The position numbers and the translations under genes are program-made. DNA of 40,357 nucleotides from Acidimicrobiaceae bacterium (GTDB lineage: Bacteria; Actinomycetota; Acidimicrobiia; Acidimicrobiales; RAAP-2). The stretch is taken from the NCBI GenBank assembly GCA_025463285.1, contig JAOBWI010000091.1, positions 1 to 40,357 on the forward strand, in the 5' to 3' direction. The notes under the pieces were generated by a model. It was not told where the DNA came from. It made no database searches and saw nothing but the letters and a program-made list of their open reading frames with translations. Positions 1 to 8,821 of the stretch are shown in pieces; within the stretch, counting starts at the first letter, position 1; each line of letters opens with the position of its first letter.

Positions 1-1232
1 GGGAAGTTGTAGTGGTGCATGTAGCGACGGAACTCGTCCGGGGAAATGGTGTCGAGCTGTTGACGCATCCGAGGCATGCCCAGCGTGGTCACGTTGACCA
101 CCTGGGTCTCACCGCGCTGAAAGAGCGCCGAGCCGTGGGTCATGGGAAAGAGGTCGACTTCGGCCGAGAGGGGACGAATATCGGCCACGCCCCGTCCGTC
201 AATGCGCACGCCGTCCTCGACGATGCGCTTGCGCACCAGCTTCTTGGTGAGCGAGCGAACCGCGGCCTTGATCTCACCGGCGCGGCCTTCGAACTCGCCG
301 CCCAACTGCTCGGTGATCGACTTGGTCGCCGCGTCCAGGGCCTCGTTTCGAGCGGCCTTGGTGGTCAGCTGGTTCGCGTCAGCCAGAGCGGCGCCGCCGA
401 CACTTTCGACGCGAGTAAAGACGTCCTCTTGGTAGTCGGCGAACGTCTCGTAGGGAAAGACGGGTAGAGGACCACGGTCCGCGATGAAGTCGCGCACCAG
501 GGCGCGCTGTAAGTTAATGGCCTCGCGGATCCAAAGTTTCGACGCTTCGAGGCCCTCGGCCAAGACGTCTTCGGATACCTTCGGGGCGCCGTCGAGATAC
601 TTCTCGAAGGACCCTTCGGTCCCGCCGGCTTCGACCATCATGATGGCCACGTCGGCCTCGGAGTCCTCGCTCAGCGCGCGACCGGCCACCACGAGTTCAA
701 AGACCGCGGCGTCGCCTTCGGCGTAGGTCGGGTGAGGCGCCCAGACGCCCTCGGTGGTGTAGGCCATGCGGACGGCCCCGATGGGACCGTCGAAGGGAAT
801 GCCGGAGATCATGAGTGCGGCCGAGGCCGCGTTGATCGCCAGAATGTCGTGGGGGTTCTCCTGGTCCGCACTGAAGATCGTGCCGACGACCTGGACTTCG
901 TTGCGAAAGCCCTTGGGAAAGGACGGGCGCAGAGGGCGGTCGATCAAACGACAGATAAGAATCGCTTGGTCCGAGAGCTTGCCCTCGCGTCGAAAGAACG
1001 CTCCGGGAATCTTGCCCGCGGCGTAGGCGCGCTCTTCAATGTCAATCGTCAGAGGGAAAAAGTCCATGCCCTCTCTGGCGGTCTTCGCGGCGGTGACCGT
1101 CGCGAGCAGCATGGTGTCGCCGATGCGCGCCAGAACGGCGCCGTCGGCTAGTTGGGCCAGGTGACCGGCTTCAAAACTCATTGTTTTGTCGGTACCCGTG
1201 ATGGGACTGCTTACGCGGATTGCGTCAGTCAT
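1..1232 (-). CDS. pnp: Polyribonucleotide nucleotidyltransferase (PNPase), 3' part missing
   Basis: This gene encodes about the first 410 residues of PNPase, the phosphorolytic 3'-5' exoribonuclease that degrades mRNA in the cytoplasm. It runs off the window edge, so the second RNase PH core and the KH and S1 domains are not visible. The first RNase PH domain is clear: an AGHLAQLADGAVLARIGDTM stretch near residues 22-41, then GKIPGAFFRREG and LICRLIDRPLRPSFPKGF, all hallmark PNPase segments. A linker helical region follows. The start is ATG at 1232, with AAGGAG six bases upstream. It lies downstream of rpsO in the usual rpsO-pnp order, and a hairpin in the spacer may govern processing. No stop or frameshift occurs in the visible part. 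Confidence 0.97.
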   Translation of the reverse strand, partial: MTDAIRVSSPITGTDKTMSFEAGHLAQLADGAVLARIGDTMLLATVTAAKTAREGMDFFPLTIDIEERAYAAGKIPGAFFRREGKLSDQAILICRLIDRPLRPSFPKGFRNEVQVVGTIFSADQENPHDILAINAASAALMISGIPFDGPIGAVRMAYTTEGVWAPHPTYAEGDAAVFELVVAGRALSEDSEADVAIMMVEAGGTEGSFEKYLDGAPKVSEDVLAEGLEASKLWIREAINLQRALVRDFIADRGPLPVFPYETFADYQEDVFTRVESVGGAALADANQLTTKAARNEALDAATKSITEQLGGEFEGRAGEIKAAVRSLTKKLVRKRIVEDGVRIDGRGVADIRPLSAEVDLFPMTHGSALFQRGETQVVNVTTLGMPRMRQQLDTISPDEFRRYMHHYNF

Positions 1233-1336
1233 TAATTGCTCCTTGTTGTAGCAACACTCCGCCCGAATCCCAGTGGGCGACCTTCGCTGTTGGGCGACTG
1301 TCCTCCACTGGCCTTCGAGGCCTCGGATGTGTTGAA

Positions 1337-1357
1337 CACGTCGACGGCGTCGACGTG
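1337..1357 (-). promoter_or_regulatory. Perfect hairpin in rpsO-pnp spacer
   Basis: CACGTCGAC and GTCGACGTG form a perfect 9-bp stem around a 3-base loop in the 137-bp spacer between rpsO and pnp. No U-run follows it on the minus strand, so it does not look like an intrinsic terminator. In enterobacteria the rpsO-pnp spacer carries a hairpin cut by RNase III, which lets PNPase control its own mRNA. A similar processing or stabilising role here is inferred from position only. Confidence 0.5.
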
Positions 1358-1369
1358 GGTATGTCTCGG

Positions 1370-1627
1370 CTAGCGACGAATTCCGAGACGGCCAATCAAA
1401 GCGCGGTAGCGCTCCACGTTGCCTTTTTGCACGTAGTCCAGCAGACGACGGCGTTGACCGATGAGCTTCATCAGGCCACGGCGCGTGTGATGATCGCCTT
1501 TGTGTACCTTGAGGTGCTCGGTGAGGTGAGAGATCCGGTCGGTCAGTAGCGCGACCTGGACTTCGGGCGAGCCGGTGTCCGTGTCGTGCGTCCGAAAGTC
1601 CTTGATAATCTCCTGCTTCTCAGCCAT
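1370..1627 (-). CDS. rpsO: 30S ribosomal protein S15
   Basis: S15 binds 16S rRNA in the central domain and helps assemble the small-subunit platform. The product is 85 residues, close to the usual 88-89. It shows the family core [22 protein letters not shown] and the basic motif [22 protein letters not shown], ending in [13 protein letters not shown]. The start is ATG at 1627, with a weak AAGG about ten bases upstream. It follows ribF on the same strand after 84 bases and precedes pnp, the common bacterial arrangement. Confidence 0.98.
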   Translation of the reverse strand: MAEKQEIIKDFRTHDTDTGSPEVQVALLTDRISHLTEHLKVHKGDHHTRRGLMKLIGQRRRLLDYVQKGNVERYRALIGRLGIRR

Positions 1628-1711
1628 AACGTGTGTGCCTTATTGAGTCGGGGGTCCCGGTGCGAGCCGCCAACGAGACGACCCACATGATCAGCGTCGC
1701 TGACCGACTAT

Positions 1712-2665
1712 CTATTCTAGCAGTTGAAAGCCCGCGTCCGAGAAACCATCAAAGATCTCCTGGGTTTTGGTGACGTCGCGGGCGATCTGCCTCGTCAGTT
1801 CCTCCGCGTCAGCGAAGACGGATTCACCCCGCAGACGCTCCAAAAAGACCACGTCGATCGACTGCCCGTAGAGGTTGCCTGTGAAACCAACCAGATGAAC
1901 CTCGACTAAGAGCTCGCCGTTCTCGTAGAACTGTGGGCGGGTTCCGATGGAGATGGCCGCGGGCCACCACCGATCGTCAACCCGGGCCGCGCCGGCGTAG
2001 ACGCCTTCGCACGGGAGCTCTTGAGACGGGGACACTGTGAGATTGGCCGTGGGAAACCCCAACGACTTTCCCCGCTGGTCGCCGTGCTCTACGTCGGCGC
2101 GCAAACTGAAGGGTCGAGCGAGCACCCGAGAGGCCCCTTCGAGATCGCCCCGCTCCAGCGCCTGGCGCACCGAGGTGGAGCTCCAGCGCTCGCCCTCGCC
2201 AAAGAGCGGCGCGGCCACCACCTCGAATCCTCTAGCGGGACCGAGTTCGCGCAGCATCGACACGTTGCCCCGCCGGTCGTGGCCGAAGCGAAAGTCCTCG
2301 CCCACCACGACACACAGAGCACGCATCTCGCGCACCAGGACCCGGTCAATGAAGTCTTCGGCCGACTCAGCGGCCATCTCCTTGGTAAAGGTCAGCACCC
2401 GCACCACATCGATGCCCAGTGCGGCGAGCCCTTCCAGACGTTGCTCCAACGTGGCGAGCAACCGCGGGGCTTTCGTGGGTGCCAACACCACGGCCGGCAC
2501 AGGATCGAACGTCACCACAGCCGCCCGAGCGTCACGAGTTCTCGCCAGTGAGACCACTAACTCAATGACGGCCTGATGGCCCCGGTGCAGGCCATCGAAC
2601 ACGCCCAGTGCCACGACGCTCGGCTCCGCGGACGTGGCGGTGTCGTCGTCGCGGAGAATCAGCAC
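1712..2665 (-). CDS. ribF: Bifunctional riboflavin kinase / FAD synthetase
   Basis: RibF phosphorylates riboflavin to FMN and adenylylates FMN to FAD in the cytoplasm. The 317-residue product has the family's usual length. The N-terminal nucleotidyltransferase domain shows ALGVFDGLHRGHQAVI at about residues 21-36, with the HxGH-type nucleotide-binding motif, and later VVVGEDFRFGHDRRGN. The C-terminal flavokinase domain shows GKSLGFPTANL and a GVYAGAARV segment. It sits 9 bases after truB in the infB-rbfA-truB-ribF arrangement common in bacteria and ends just before rpsO. Confidence 0.96.
   Translation of the reverse strand: MLILRDDDTATSAEPSVVALGVFDGLHRGHQAVIELVVSLARTRDARAAVVTFDPVPAVVLAPTKAPRLLATLEQRLEGLAALGIDVVRVLTFTKEMAAESAEDFIDRVLVREMRALCVVVGEDFRFGHDRRGNVSMLRELGPARGFEVVAAPLFGEGERWSSTSVRQALERGDLEGASRVLARPFSLRADVEHGDQRGKSLGFPTANLTVSPSQELPCEGVYAGAARVDDRWWPAAISIGTRPQFYENGELLVEVHLVGFTGNLYGQSIDVVFLERLRGESVFADAEELTRQIARDVTKTQEIFDGFSDAGFQLLE
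1714..1722 (-). promoter_or_regulatory. Putative extended -10 promoter for rpsO-pnp
   Basis: On the minus strand the last codons of ribF contain TGCTAGAAT, an extended -10 box (TGn plus TAGAAT). It lies about 87 bases before the rpsO start. No good -35 hexamer is visible, as can happen with extended -10 promoters. A separate promoter would let rpsO-pnp be transcribed independently of ribF. Confidence 0.35.
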
Positions 2666-2674
2666 GTCAGCAAC

Positions 2675-3574
2675 CTACTCGTGGACTTCGGTCTCTTCGT
2701 CGGGCATGACCACGGTGGGCTGCCACAAATCGCCGCGTCGGCGTAGGACTCCTACCAGCGCGCCTCGCTCGCTCAGAGCGGCGATCTCGCCGTCTGCCGA
2801 CGCGGCGAGGTTCACCCGCTGGCCGTGACGAAGTCGCCGCGCCTCGTCGTCGGTGACGACGATGGCCTCTAACTGCTCGACCAAGGCGCGCGGCGCCAAC
2901 ATCGCGCTGTTGCCACCGTTCACCCCACGTTCGAACTCGTCCAGGGTTAGAGCGTTTTCCACCAGATGGGTCCCACTGGCCAGTCGGCGCAGGGCACTGA
3001 GGTGCCCGATGGTGCCCAGTTGCGCGGCCAGATCCGCTAGGACCACTCGCACGTACGTTCCTACCGAACAGGTCACCTCAAAGGACCACTCGTGGGGCGA
3101 CGCGAGCGCCTCTAAGGCGAACGTCTCGATCGTGATGTCGCGAGCCGGTCGGTCCACTTCGACGCCCTCGCGGGCGAGGGCGTGCAGACGCCGACCATTG
3201 ATTCTGAGCGCGGAGACCATCGGCGGCGTCTGTTGCTGAGGGCCGAGCATCCCTCGCGCCACCTCGTTCACCGCTTCATGGGTAAGTTGCGGTACTTCGC
3301 GACGTTCGAGCACCTCGCCGTCGGCGTCCAAAGAATCCGTGGCGATACCGAAGGTGACGACGCCGCTATAGCGCTTGGTCTGGCTTTGCGCGAAACGAAG
3401 GAGCCGAGTGGCCGGGCCCACCGCCACGACCAAGAGGCCGGTGGCCATCGGATCGAGGGTGCCGGCGTGTCCCACGCGCTGTTCGTTCACGACTTTGCGC
3501 ACGCGCGCCACCACGTCGTGACTGGTCACGCCGGTTGGTTTGTCGAGGAGAAGGAGTCCGTTATTCGTCGTCAT
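2675..3574 (-). CDS. truB: tRNA pseudouridine(55) synthase
   Basis: TruB isomerises U55 in the T-loop of tRNA. The N-terminus carries LLLLDKPTGVTSHDVV, and GHAGTLDPMATGLLVV follows with catalytic Asp at about residue 41. YSGVVTFGIATDSLDADG and a VTCSVGTYVRVVLADLA block complete the fold, and a short PUA-like C-terminal region follows. The length of 299 residues is normal. Its start overlaps the 3' end of rbfA by 14 bases, suggesting translational coupling. Confidence 0.97.
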   Translation of the reverse strand: MTTNNGLLLLDKPTGVTSHDVVARVRKVVNEQRVGHAGTLDPMATGLLVVAVGPATRLLRFAQSQTKRYSGVVTFGIATDSLDADGEVLERREVPQLTHEAVNEVARGMLGPQQQTPPMVSALRINGRRLHALAREGVEVDRPARDITIETFALEALASPHEWSFEVTCSVGTYVRVVLADLAAQLGTIGHLSALRRLASGTHLVENALTLDEFERGVNGGNSAMLAPRALVEQLEAIVVTDDEARRLRHGQRVNLAASADGEIAALSERGALVGVLRRRGDLWQPTVVMPDEETEVHE

Positions 3575-3923
3575 GACGCTGGCGCCGTAGCAACTCCTCC
3601 ACCGCCTCGCCGCTGGCGACGGCCGGATCGGCCCGAAAGGAGAGCTTGGGCGTTCGCTTCAAACGGGTCTGGGCGTTCACCATGCTTTGAATCTGTCCGC
3701 GCCGTTCCTCGAGCGCCGCTTTGGCGCCGTCGGACAACGAGTCGAAGTAGACCATGGCCTGGCGCATGTCGGGGGTGGTCTCGACGCCGGTCACCGTCAG
3801 GAGGCCGAGTCGTTCGTCGAGGTCCGAGATTCGCACCAGCTCATCGGAGATCACCTCGCGCAGAATCTTGTTCACCCGCGCCGAGCGCGGGTACGGGTGA
3901 TGCGAGCCTGAGGAGCGAGCCAC
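3561..3923 (-). CDS. rbfA: Ribosome-binding factor A
   Basis: RbfA is a KH-fold protein that binds pre-30S subunits and supports maturation of the 16S rRNA 5' end. I start it at GTG 3923, two bases after the infB stop, giving 120 residues, a typical length. The frame stays open further upstream, but that extension lies inside infB, is arginine-rich and unlike RbfA. Family segments are ARVNKILREVISDELVRI, LGLLTVTGVETTPDMRQAMVYF and SFRADPAVASGEAVEELL. No good ribosome-binding site precedes the start, so coupling to infB termination is likely. Confidence 0.92.
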   Translation of the reverse strand: MARSSGSHHPYPRSARVNKILREVISDELVRISDLDERLGLLTVTGVETTPDMRQAMVYFDSLSDGAKAALEERRGQIQSMVNAQTRLKRTPKLSFRADPAVASGEAVEELLRRQRHDDE

Positions 3924-3925
3924 GG

Positions 3926-6637
3926 TTAGGCCGTGCGCGGAATCTCGCGCTCTTCGAACGTTTCGATGACGTCGCCGGCCTTTAGGTCTTGGTAGTCGGA
4001 GAGCCCCACGCCGCACTCGAAGCCCGCGGGCACTTCTCGCGCGTCGTCCTTGAAGCGACGAAGCGAAGTGACCGTGCCCTTCCAGATGATGGTGCCCTCA
4101 CGAAGGAATCGAACCTTCGATCCACGCGTGATGACCCCGTCGCGCACGAAGCAACCAGCGATCGCCCCGATGCGCGGAATGCGAAAGACTTCGCGAACTT
4201 CGGCTTCGCCGGTGACAACCTCTTCGTAGATGGGCGTCAAGAGACCGAGCATGGCGGCTTCGATCTCTTCGATCAACTTGTAGATGATCTCGTAGGTGCG
4301 AATCTGCACACCCTCGCTGATAGCGAGCTCGCGGCTGCGCTTGTCGGGACGAACGTTAAAACCGATGATGGTGGCGTTCGAGGCCTTGGCCAGTTGGACG
4401 TCGTTTTCGGTAATGCCGCCCACCCCGCGCAGCACGATCACCAGTTTGACGTCATCACGTTCGAGCTTGTGCAGCGATTCGGTGCACGCTTCGAGGGAAC
4501 CCTGGACGTCCGCTTTCAAGACAATGTTGAGGGTGGCCGTCTCGCCTCGTTGAATCTGCTCGAAGAGATCCTCTAATCGCGCGCCACTGGAGGAGGCGAC
4601 GGGCTGTTGTCCGACCAGACGCGTTCGTTGCGCTCGCGCTTCAGCCAAGGAGCGAGCGTGCGCCAAGTCGCTGGCCACGCGCATCTCGTCTCCCGCGAAG
4701 GGAGGTTCGCTGAAGCCGAGGATCTGCACCGGCGTCGACGGTCCGGCGCTCTTCACTTGCTTGCCCTGGTCGTCGATGAGGGCCTTCACTTTGCCGTAGG
4801 CCGGTCCGGCCACGACGGGGTCGCCCACGCGAAGCAGTCCTTCTTGGACCATGACGGTGGCCACCGGTCCACGACCCACTTCGAGGTTGGCTTCTAACAC
4901 GGTGCCGACGGCGCGTCCGCTGGGTCGCGCCGAGAGTTCGGCGATCTCGGCGACGAGCAGTACCTGTTCGAGCAGGTCGTCGATGCCCGTTCCCTGCAGG
5001 GCGGAGATCTCTACCACGATGGTGTCGCCGCCCCATTTTTCCGGGACCAGTCCCTGCTCGGAGAGCTGTTGGAGCACCCGATCGGGGTTGGCGTCGGGAC
5101 GGTCCATCTTGTTGATCGCCACGATGATCGGTACGGCGGCCAATTTGGCGTGGTTGATGGCTTCGACCGTTTGGGGCATAACCCCGTCGTCGGCGGCGAC
5201 CACCAAAATGATGACGTCGGTGACCTTGGCGCCGCGCGCGCGCATAGCGGTGAAGGCTTCGTGGCCCGGGGTGTCGAGAAAGGTGATGGTCTTGGCGTGC
5301 CAGGCGACCTGGTAGGCGCCAATGTGTTGGGTGATGCCGCCGGCTTCGCCGGCGACGACGTTGGCTTTTCGAATCTTGTCGAGCAACAAGGTCTTGCCGT
5401 GGTCCACGTGACCCATGACCGTGACGATGGGCGGTCGGGGCGCGACCGGTACCACTTCGTCCTCGTCGTCCTCGTCGAAGAACTTGGCCAATAGCTCGGC
5501 CTCTTTTTGTTCACCCGGATCAACCAGGTGAACCTCGGCCCCCACTTCGGCGGCGTAGAGCTCAATCATGTCGTCGCTCAGGTTCTGCACCGCGCTCACG
5601 ATCTCGCCCTGCAGGAAGAGGAAACGGATGATGTCGGCGGCGCTGCGATTGAGCTTGGGACCAACGTCCTTCGCGGTCGAACCGCGCTCAATGATGATCT
5701 CGCCCTCCGGAACGGGAGCGCTACTCGGCTGCCAGGTGGTCATCTGCGTGGGCTCGAGCTCTTCAACGTTGCGACGACGTCGGCGCGTGACCTTGCGTTG
5801 AGAACCGCGCGGACCGCCCCCACCACGGGCCGGTCCTCCGCTTCGACTGGCGCCCGCCGCGGGGGCGCCACTGGTCGGGGCGCCGGGACGGGCCGAGGAG
5901 AATCCTCCGCCCGGACGCGAGGGGCCGCCGGTTCGTGGAGCGCCGGTGCTCGGACGAGCACTCATGGGACGTGGACCACTGGAGGGACCACTGCGACTGG
6001 CCCCGGCAGGCATCGGACGGCGCGCGCCCGGAGGCGGCGGAATCGGTCGGCCGGTGGAGCTGAGGGGCCGTCCGGGAGGCGGCGGAATCGGTCGGCCGGT
6101 GGAACTGAGAGGCGGACGGTTCGAGCCGTCGCCTTCGCCGGGACCACTGCGTTGCGTGGGGCGAATCGTGGTGGGACCATCGGGAGACACACTGCGCGTC
6201 GGGGCGGGCTTGACCGGCATGGCGCGCGATCGAACAACTTTGGGGGCTTCTGGCACCGATGCCACGGGGGCCGCGGGGGCCGGAGAGTGGGCGGCTACTT
6301 CGACCTCGGGCGCGCTAGGCGCGCTGGGCGCGCTGACTCGCGTCACGCGCGGCGCCTCAGTGGGCCTGGCGGGTGCAGCGATCTCGGGGGCCTCGCTGGT
6401 GGCGGACTTCGTGGCTTTGGTCGCCTTGGCGGCTTTCGCCGCGGGCTCGGCCGGTACCTCGCGACGCAGTCCGTCCGCGTCGGCCCGGCGGCGGATGCGG
6501 TCGGCCTGGGCATCCTCGATGGAGGCCGACGGACTTGAGGCGCCGATACCTAAGGTCTGGGCGAGTGCGAGCAACTCTTTGCTCGTCAGACCGAGCTCTT
6601 TAGAGAGCTCGTGCACTCGAATTTTCTTTGGCGCCAA
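3926..6637 (-). CDS. infB: Translation initiation factor IF-2
   Basis: IF-2 is the GTPase that places fMet-tRNA on the 30S subunit and promotes subunit joining. The 903-residue product begins with an IF2-N domain ([20 protein letters not shown]). A low-complexity Pro/Ala/Gly/Ser/Arg linker runs to about residue 290 and includes a 15-residue tandem repeat. The G domain starts near residue 408 with GHVDHGKT, then DTPGHEAF and NKMD. Domain 2 and the C-terminal IF-2 domains end in [16 protein letters not shown]. The start is TTG at 6637, preceded by AAGGGA. It lies between ylxR and rbfA, the standard nusA-infB operon order. Confidence 0.97.
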   Translation of the reverse strand: MAPKKIRVHELSKELGLTSKELLALAQTLGIGASSPSASIEDAQADRIRRRADADGLRREVPAEPAAKAAKATKATKSATSEAPEIAAPARPTEAPRVTRVSAPSAPSAPEVEVAAHSPAPAAPVASVPEAPKVVRSRAMPVKPAPTRSVSPDGPTTIRPTQRSGPGEGDGSNRPPLSSTGRPIPPPPGRPLSSTGRPIPPPPGARRPMPAGASRSGPSSGPRPMSARPSTGAPRTGGPSRPGGGFSSARPGAPTSGAPAAGASRSGGPARGGGGPRGSQRKVTRRRRRNVEELEPTQMTTWQPSSAPVPEGEIIIERGSTAKDVGPKLNRSAADIIRFLFLQGEIVSAVQNLSDDMIELYAAEVGAEVHLVDPGEQKEAELLAKFFDEDDEDEVVPVAPRPPIVTVMGHVDHGKTLLLDKIRKANVVAGEAGGITQHIGAYQVAWHAKTITFLDTPGHEAFTAMRARGAKVTDVIILVVAADDGVMPQTVEAINHAKLAAVPIIVAINKMDRPDANPDRVLQQLSEQGLVPEKWGGDTIVVEISALQGTGIDDLLEQVLLVAEIAELSARPSGRAVGTVLEANLEVGRGPVATVMVQEGLLRVGDPVVAGPAYGKVKALIDDQGKQVKSAGPSTPVQILGFSEPPFAGDEMRVASDLAHARSLAEARAQRTRLVGQQPVASSSGARLEDLFEQIQRGETATLNIVLKADVQGSLEACTESLHKLERDDVKLVIVLRGVGGITENDVQLAKASNATIIGFNVRPDKRSRELAISEGVQIRTYEIIYKLIEEIEAAMLGLLTPIYEEVVTGEAEVREVFRIPRIGAIAGCFVRDGVITRGSKVRFLREGTIIWKGTVTSLRRFKDDAREVPAGFECGVGLSDYQDLKAGDVIETFEEREIPRTA
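6030..6108 (-). repeat. 45-bp tandem repeat inside infB linker
   Basis: Two copies with a 45-base period encode a 15-residue Pro-rich unit of the form [15 protein letters not shown]. The copies are nearly identical at the DNA level; one difference is GAGCTGAG against GAACTGAG. The unit lies in the disordered linker between the IF2-N domain and the G domain, where length variation is tolerated. Confidence 0.85.
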
Positions 6638-6698
6638 AACGTTCCCTTACATCGCGTGCCCGCGCGTTCGCCGGACACAGTTTCCTATTCTTTCACAA

Positions 6699-6947
6699 CT
6701 ACGGCCTTTTACTGGTCGAGAGACCCTTCAAGGCCACCACGTCACTCTGGTGCGCCGCGCTACGCAACGCCCGAGCCACGTGGGCCACTCGTACTTCTTC
6801 TTCACAGCCACCCACCGCGCACCACCACACACCGCGGCCCACTCCGCGTCCCAGGTACCACGTCCCCTGGGCGTCGCGGCCCGCCCGGAGCATCTCGGTG
6901 TCGTCGCGTACCGTGCGGCACACGACGCAGGTGCGCCGCGGCGTTAT
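6699..6947 (-). CDS. ylxR: YlxR family protein (DUF448), RNA-binding, probable ATA start
   Basis: YlxR/RnpM is a small RNA-binding protein encoded between nusA and infB in many bacteria; in Firmicutes it has been reported to modulate RNase P. The family signature RTCVVCRT lies at the very N-terminus, followed by [11 protein letters not shown], a [11 protein letters not shown] segment and a second Cys pair region. The only conventional start, GTG at 6923, would delete RTCV and the first Cys. I place the start at ATA 6947: it overlaps the nusA TAA (ATAA) and has GGAGG seven bases upstream. That gives 82 residues, the family length. The alternative is the 74-residue GTG product. Function is certain only at family level. 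Confidence 0.78.
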   Translation of the reverse strand: MTPRRTCVVCRTVRDDTEMLRAGRDAQGTWYLGRGVGRGVWWCAVGGCEEEVRVAHVARALRSAAHQSDVVALKGLSTSKRP

Positions 6948-8137
6948 GCCTCGTCCTCCACAACCACCTCGACGTCGCTGGCGTCCTCGCCCATCGCCTC
7001 GCCCGACTCTTCGACGACGTCGACCTCGACGACTTCCATCACGTGGCCCTCGGCGTCTTGCGCCACGTCCACGACCACCGCGGCCTCGCCGCTGTTATCG
7101 AGCACCACGCTGGCCGTCTCGTCCACCACGACGTCACCGTCGGTCCAGACCTCTTCGACCACCTCGTCGTTGCCTTCGTTCTCGGAACGAATGTCGATGC
7201 GCCAGCCGGTGAGCCGGGCGGCCAATCGGGCGTTCTGGCCCTCTTTGCCTATGGCCAGGGAGAGCTGCTGGTCGTGCACGATGACCGTAGCGATACCTTC
7301 AACCTCGTCGAGGCGTACTTCTCGCACGCGTGCGGGCTGCAGGGCGGACTGGATGAACTCCACCGGGTCGTCACTGTAGGGCACGACGTCAATACGCTCG
7401 GAGCGAAGCTCGTTAGTGATGTTGCGCACGCGCGAGCCCCGCGCGCCCACGCAGGCGCCGACCGGGTCAATCATCTGGTCGTTCGAGGCCACGGCGATCT
7501 TGGAGCGGTGACCGGGTTCTCGAGCCAGGGCCTTGATCTCCACGATGCCGTTGGCGATCTCGGGCACTTCTATCTCGAAGAGCTTGGCCACCAGGGCCGG
7601 GTGCGTTCGTGAGACCACGATCTGGGGGCCTTTGTTAGTCTTTCGCACTTCGACGATGTAGACCTTGATGCGCGCCCCGTGCTCGTAGCGTTCAAAGGCG
7701 ATCTGTTCGGCCTGGGGTAGTAACGCCTCCACTCGGCCGAGGTCGAGCAAGGTGTAGCGGTTGTCGTTCTGTTGCACGGTGCCCGAGACGATGTCGCCCT
7801 CGCGGTTGGCGAACTCTTCGTACATCTGACGGCGCTGGATGTCGCGAATGAGTTGCATCAAGACCTGCTTGGCGGTCTGGGCGGCGATGCGGCCAAAGTC
7901 CTCGGGGGTGGCGTCCCACTCGCGCGTGACGTTGCCTTCGAGGTCGAGTTCTAGTCCCCACACCTTGATCTCGCCGGTCTCGGGATTGATTTCGACTTCC
8001 GCGTCTTCGGCCGAGTCGGGACGGCGCTTGTAGGCAGCGAGCAACGCGTTGGCCAAGGCGATTAAGAGTTCGCCCTCATCAATATTCTGGTCGCGGGCGA
8101 TCTGACCGAGTGCCTCAAGAAATTCGAAGTTAGCCAT
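6944..8137 (-). CDS. nusA: Transcription termination/antitermination factor NusA
   Basis: NusA binds RNA polymerase and nascent RNA to modulate pausing, termination and antitermination. The 397-residue product has the N-terminal polymerase-binding domain ([30 protein letters not shown]), and an S1 domain beginning near [14 protein letters not shown] domains follow, with [21 protein letters not shown] and [23 protein letters not shown]. The last 70 or so residues form a very acidic tail, as in several actinobacterial NusA proteins. ATG 8137 is two bases after the rimP stop. The stop overlaps the proposed ylxR start. Confidence 0.97.
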   Translation of the reverse strand: MANFEFLEALGQIARDQNIDEGELLIALANALLAAYKRRPDSAEDAEVEINPETGEIKVWGLELDLEGNVTREWDATPEDFGRIAAQTAKQVLMQLIRDIQRRQMYEEFANREGDIVSGTVQQNDNRYTLLDLGRVEALLPQAEQIAFERYEHGARIKVYIVEVRKTNKGPQIVVSRTHPALVAKLFEIEVPEIANGIVEIKALAREPGHRSKIAVASNDQMIDPVGACVGARGSRVRNITNELRSERIDVVPYSDDPVEFIQSALQPARVREVRLDEVEGIATVIVHDQQLSLAIGKEGQNARLAARLTGWRIDIRSENEGNDEVVEEVWTDGDVVVDETASVVLDNSGEAAVVVDVAQDAEGHVMEVVEVDVVEESGEAMGEDASDVEVVVEDEA

Positions 8138-8139
8138 GC

Positions 8140-8631
8140 CTAGCCTTTCTTGCTGGTCGAGGAGGTCTTCGCGTTTTTACTCGAGGCCGGCTTGGTGGCG
8201 CCCCACTCGAAGACGGTGCGCGCGCGTTCGATGGCGCTCAGATTGATCGCCACCACGCCCAGTTGGTGATCGTCCAGCGTCACGCTCGTCGCGCTGGCCT
8301 CCACGACGGTGCCTTCGAGACGTCGTGTTGGTTCGTTACCTCGAAGCTCACGCAACGTCACCACTTCGCCCACGGCGCTTTTGAAGTGTTCGGGCGTGCG
8401 CAGTCGCCGCTCGAGGCCCGGGCTCGAGACGTCCAGGGTGAAACGTCCGGCGATGGGATCGTGGGCGTCCAGCCACTCCGATATCACGCGGTTGGCTCTG
8501 GTGAGCGACTCGAGATCGACCCCACCAGCTCGACTCACCACCACGTTGAGAGATCCTGCAGAAAACTCCACGTCGTAGAGCTCCAGACCCAGGGGCGCGA
8601 GCAGCGGACGTATCGTGGTGTCCCATTCCAT
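8140..8631 (-). CDS. rimP: Ribosome maturation factor RimP
   Basis: RimP binds free 30S precursors and is needed for small-subunit maturation. Family features are LLAPLGLELYDVEF, an LTRANRVISEWLDAHDPI segment and the hallmark YxLDVSSPGLERRLRTPEHF (here TLDVSSPGLERRL). I choose ATG 8631, which gives 163 residues and has GAGGAG six bases upstream. An in-frame ATG at 8670 is only two bases from the U-run of a terminator-like hairpin and has no room for a ribosome-binding site, so I reject it. The gene is first in the rimP-nusA-ylxR-infB operon, two bases before nusA. Confidence 0.93.
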   Translation of the reverse strand: MEWDTTIRPLLAPLGLELYDVEFSAGSLNVVVSRAGGVDLESLTRANRVISEWLDAHDPIAGRFTLDVSSPGLERRLRTPEHFKSAVGEVVTLRELRGNEPTRRLEGTVVEASATSVTLDDHQLGVVAINLSAIERARTVFEWGATKPASSKNAKTSSTSKKG

Positions 8632-8671
8632 GCCCGTCTCCTCTCGCGCTCGCTGAGGACGTTCAGACATT

Positions 8672-8699
8672 AAAAAGCGCGGGCCCGAGGCCCGCGCTT
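8672..8699 (-). terminator. Intrinsic terminator or attenuator before rimP
   Basis: AAGCGCGGGCC and GGCCCGCGCTT form an 11-bp GC-rich stem with a 3-base loop, followed on the minus strand by a run of five T. It lies about 120 bases after the proS stop and about 40 bases before the chosen rimP start. It also lies downstream of the promoter at 8738-8766. It can therefore end proS transcripts and also attenuate rimP-nusA transcripts started at that promoter. Confidence 0.85.
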
Positions 8700-8737
8700 A
8701 AACGAGTCCAAACGTCCTGAGCGGACTGTGGGAATCA

Positions 8738-8766
8738 ATTGTAGCAGTCAGGGCCTGTATTCACAA
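8738..8766 (-). promoter_or_regulatory. Sigma-70 type promoter of the rimP-nusA-infB operon
   Basis: On the minus strand TTGTGA (-35, 8766-8761) is separated by 17 bases from TACAAT (-10, 8743-8738), close to the housekeeping consensus with ideal spacing. Initiation near 8731 would give a leader of about 100 bases before rimP that carries the terminator-like hairpin at 8672-8699. The site lies in the 190-bp proS-rimP intergenic region. Confidence 0.65.
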
Positions 8767-8821
8767 CGGGAGGACGTTGGAGAAAACGTAGAGAGGATGA
8801 GAAAAACGTCTGGAAGAGTCC

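Noticed and set aside
5946..7379. Plus-strand open frame of 477 codons across infB, ylxR and nusA
   Set aside because: It is antisense to three well-recognised genes, its product is Thr/Ser/Arg low-complexity, and it arises from the high GC content.
8632..8670. Longer rimP starting at ATG 8670
   Set aside because: That ATG is two bases from the terminator U-run, with no possible ribosome-binding site; ATG 8631 has GAGGAG at ideal distance.
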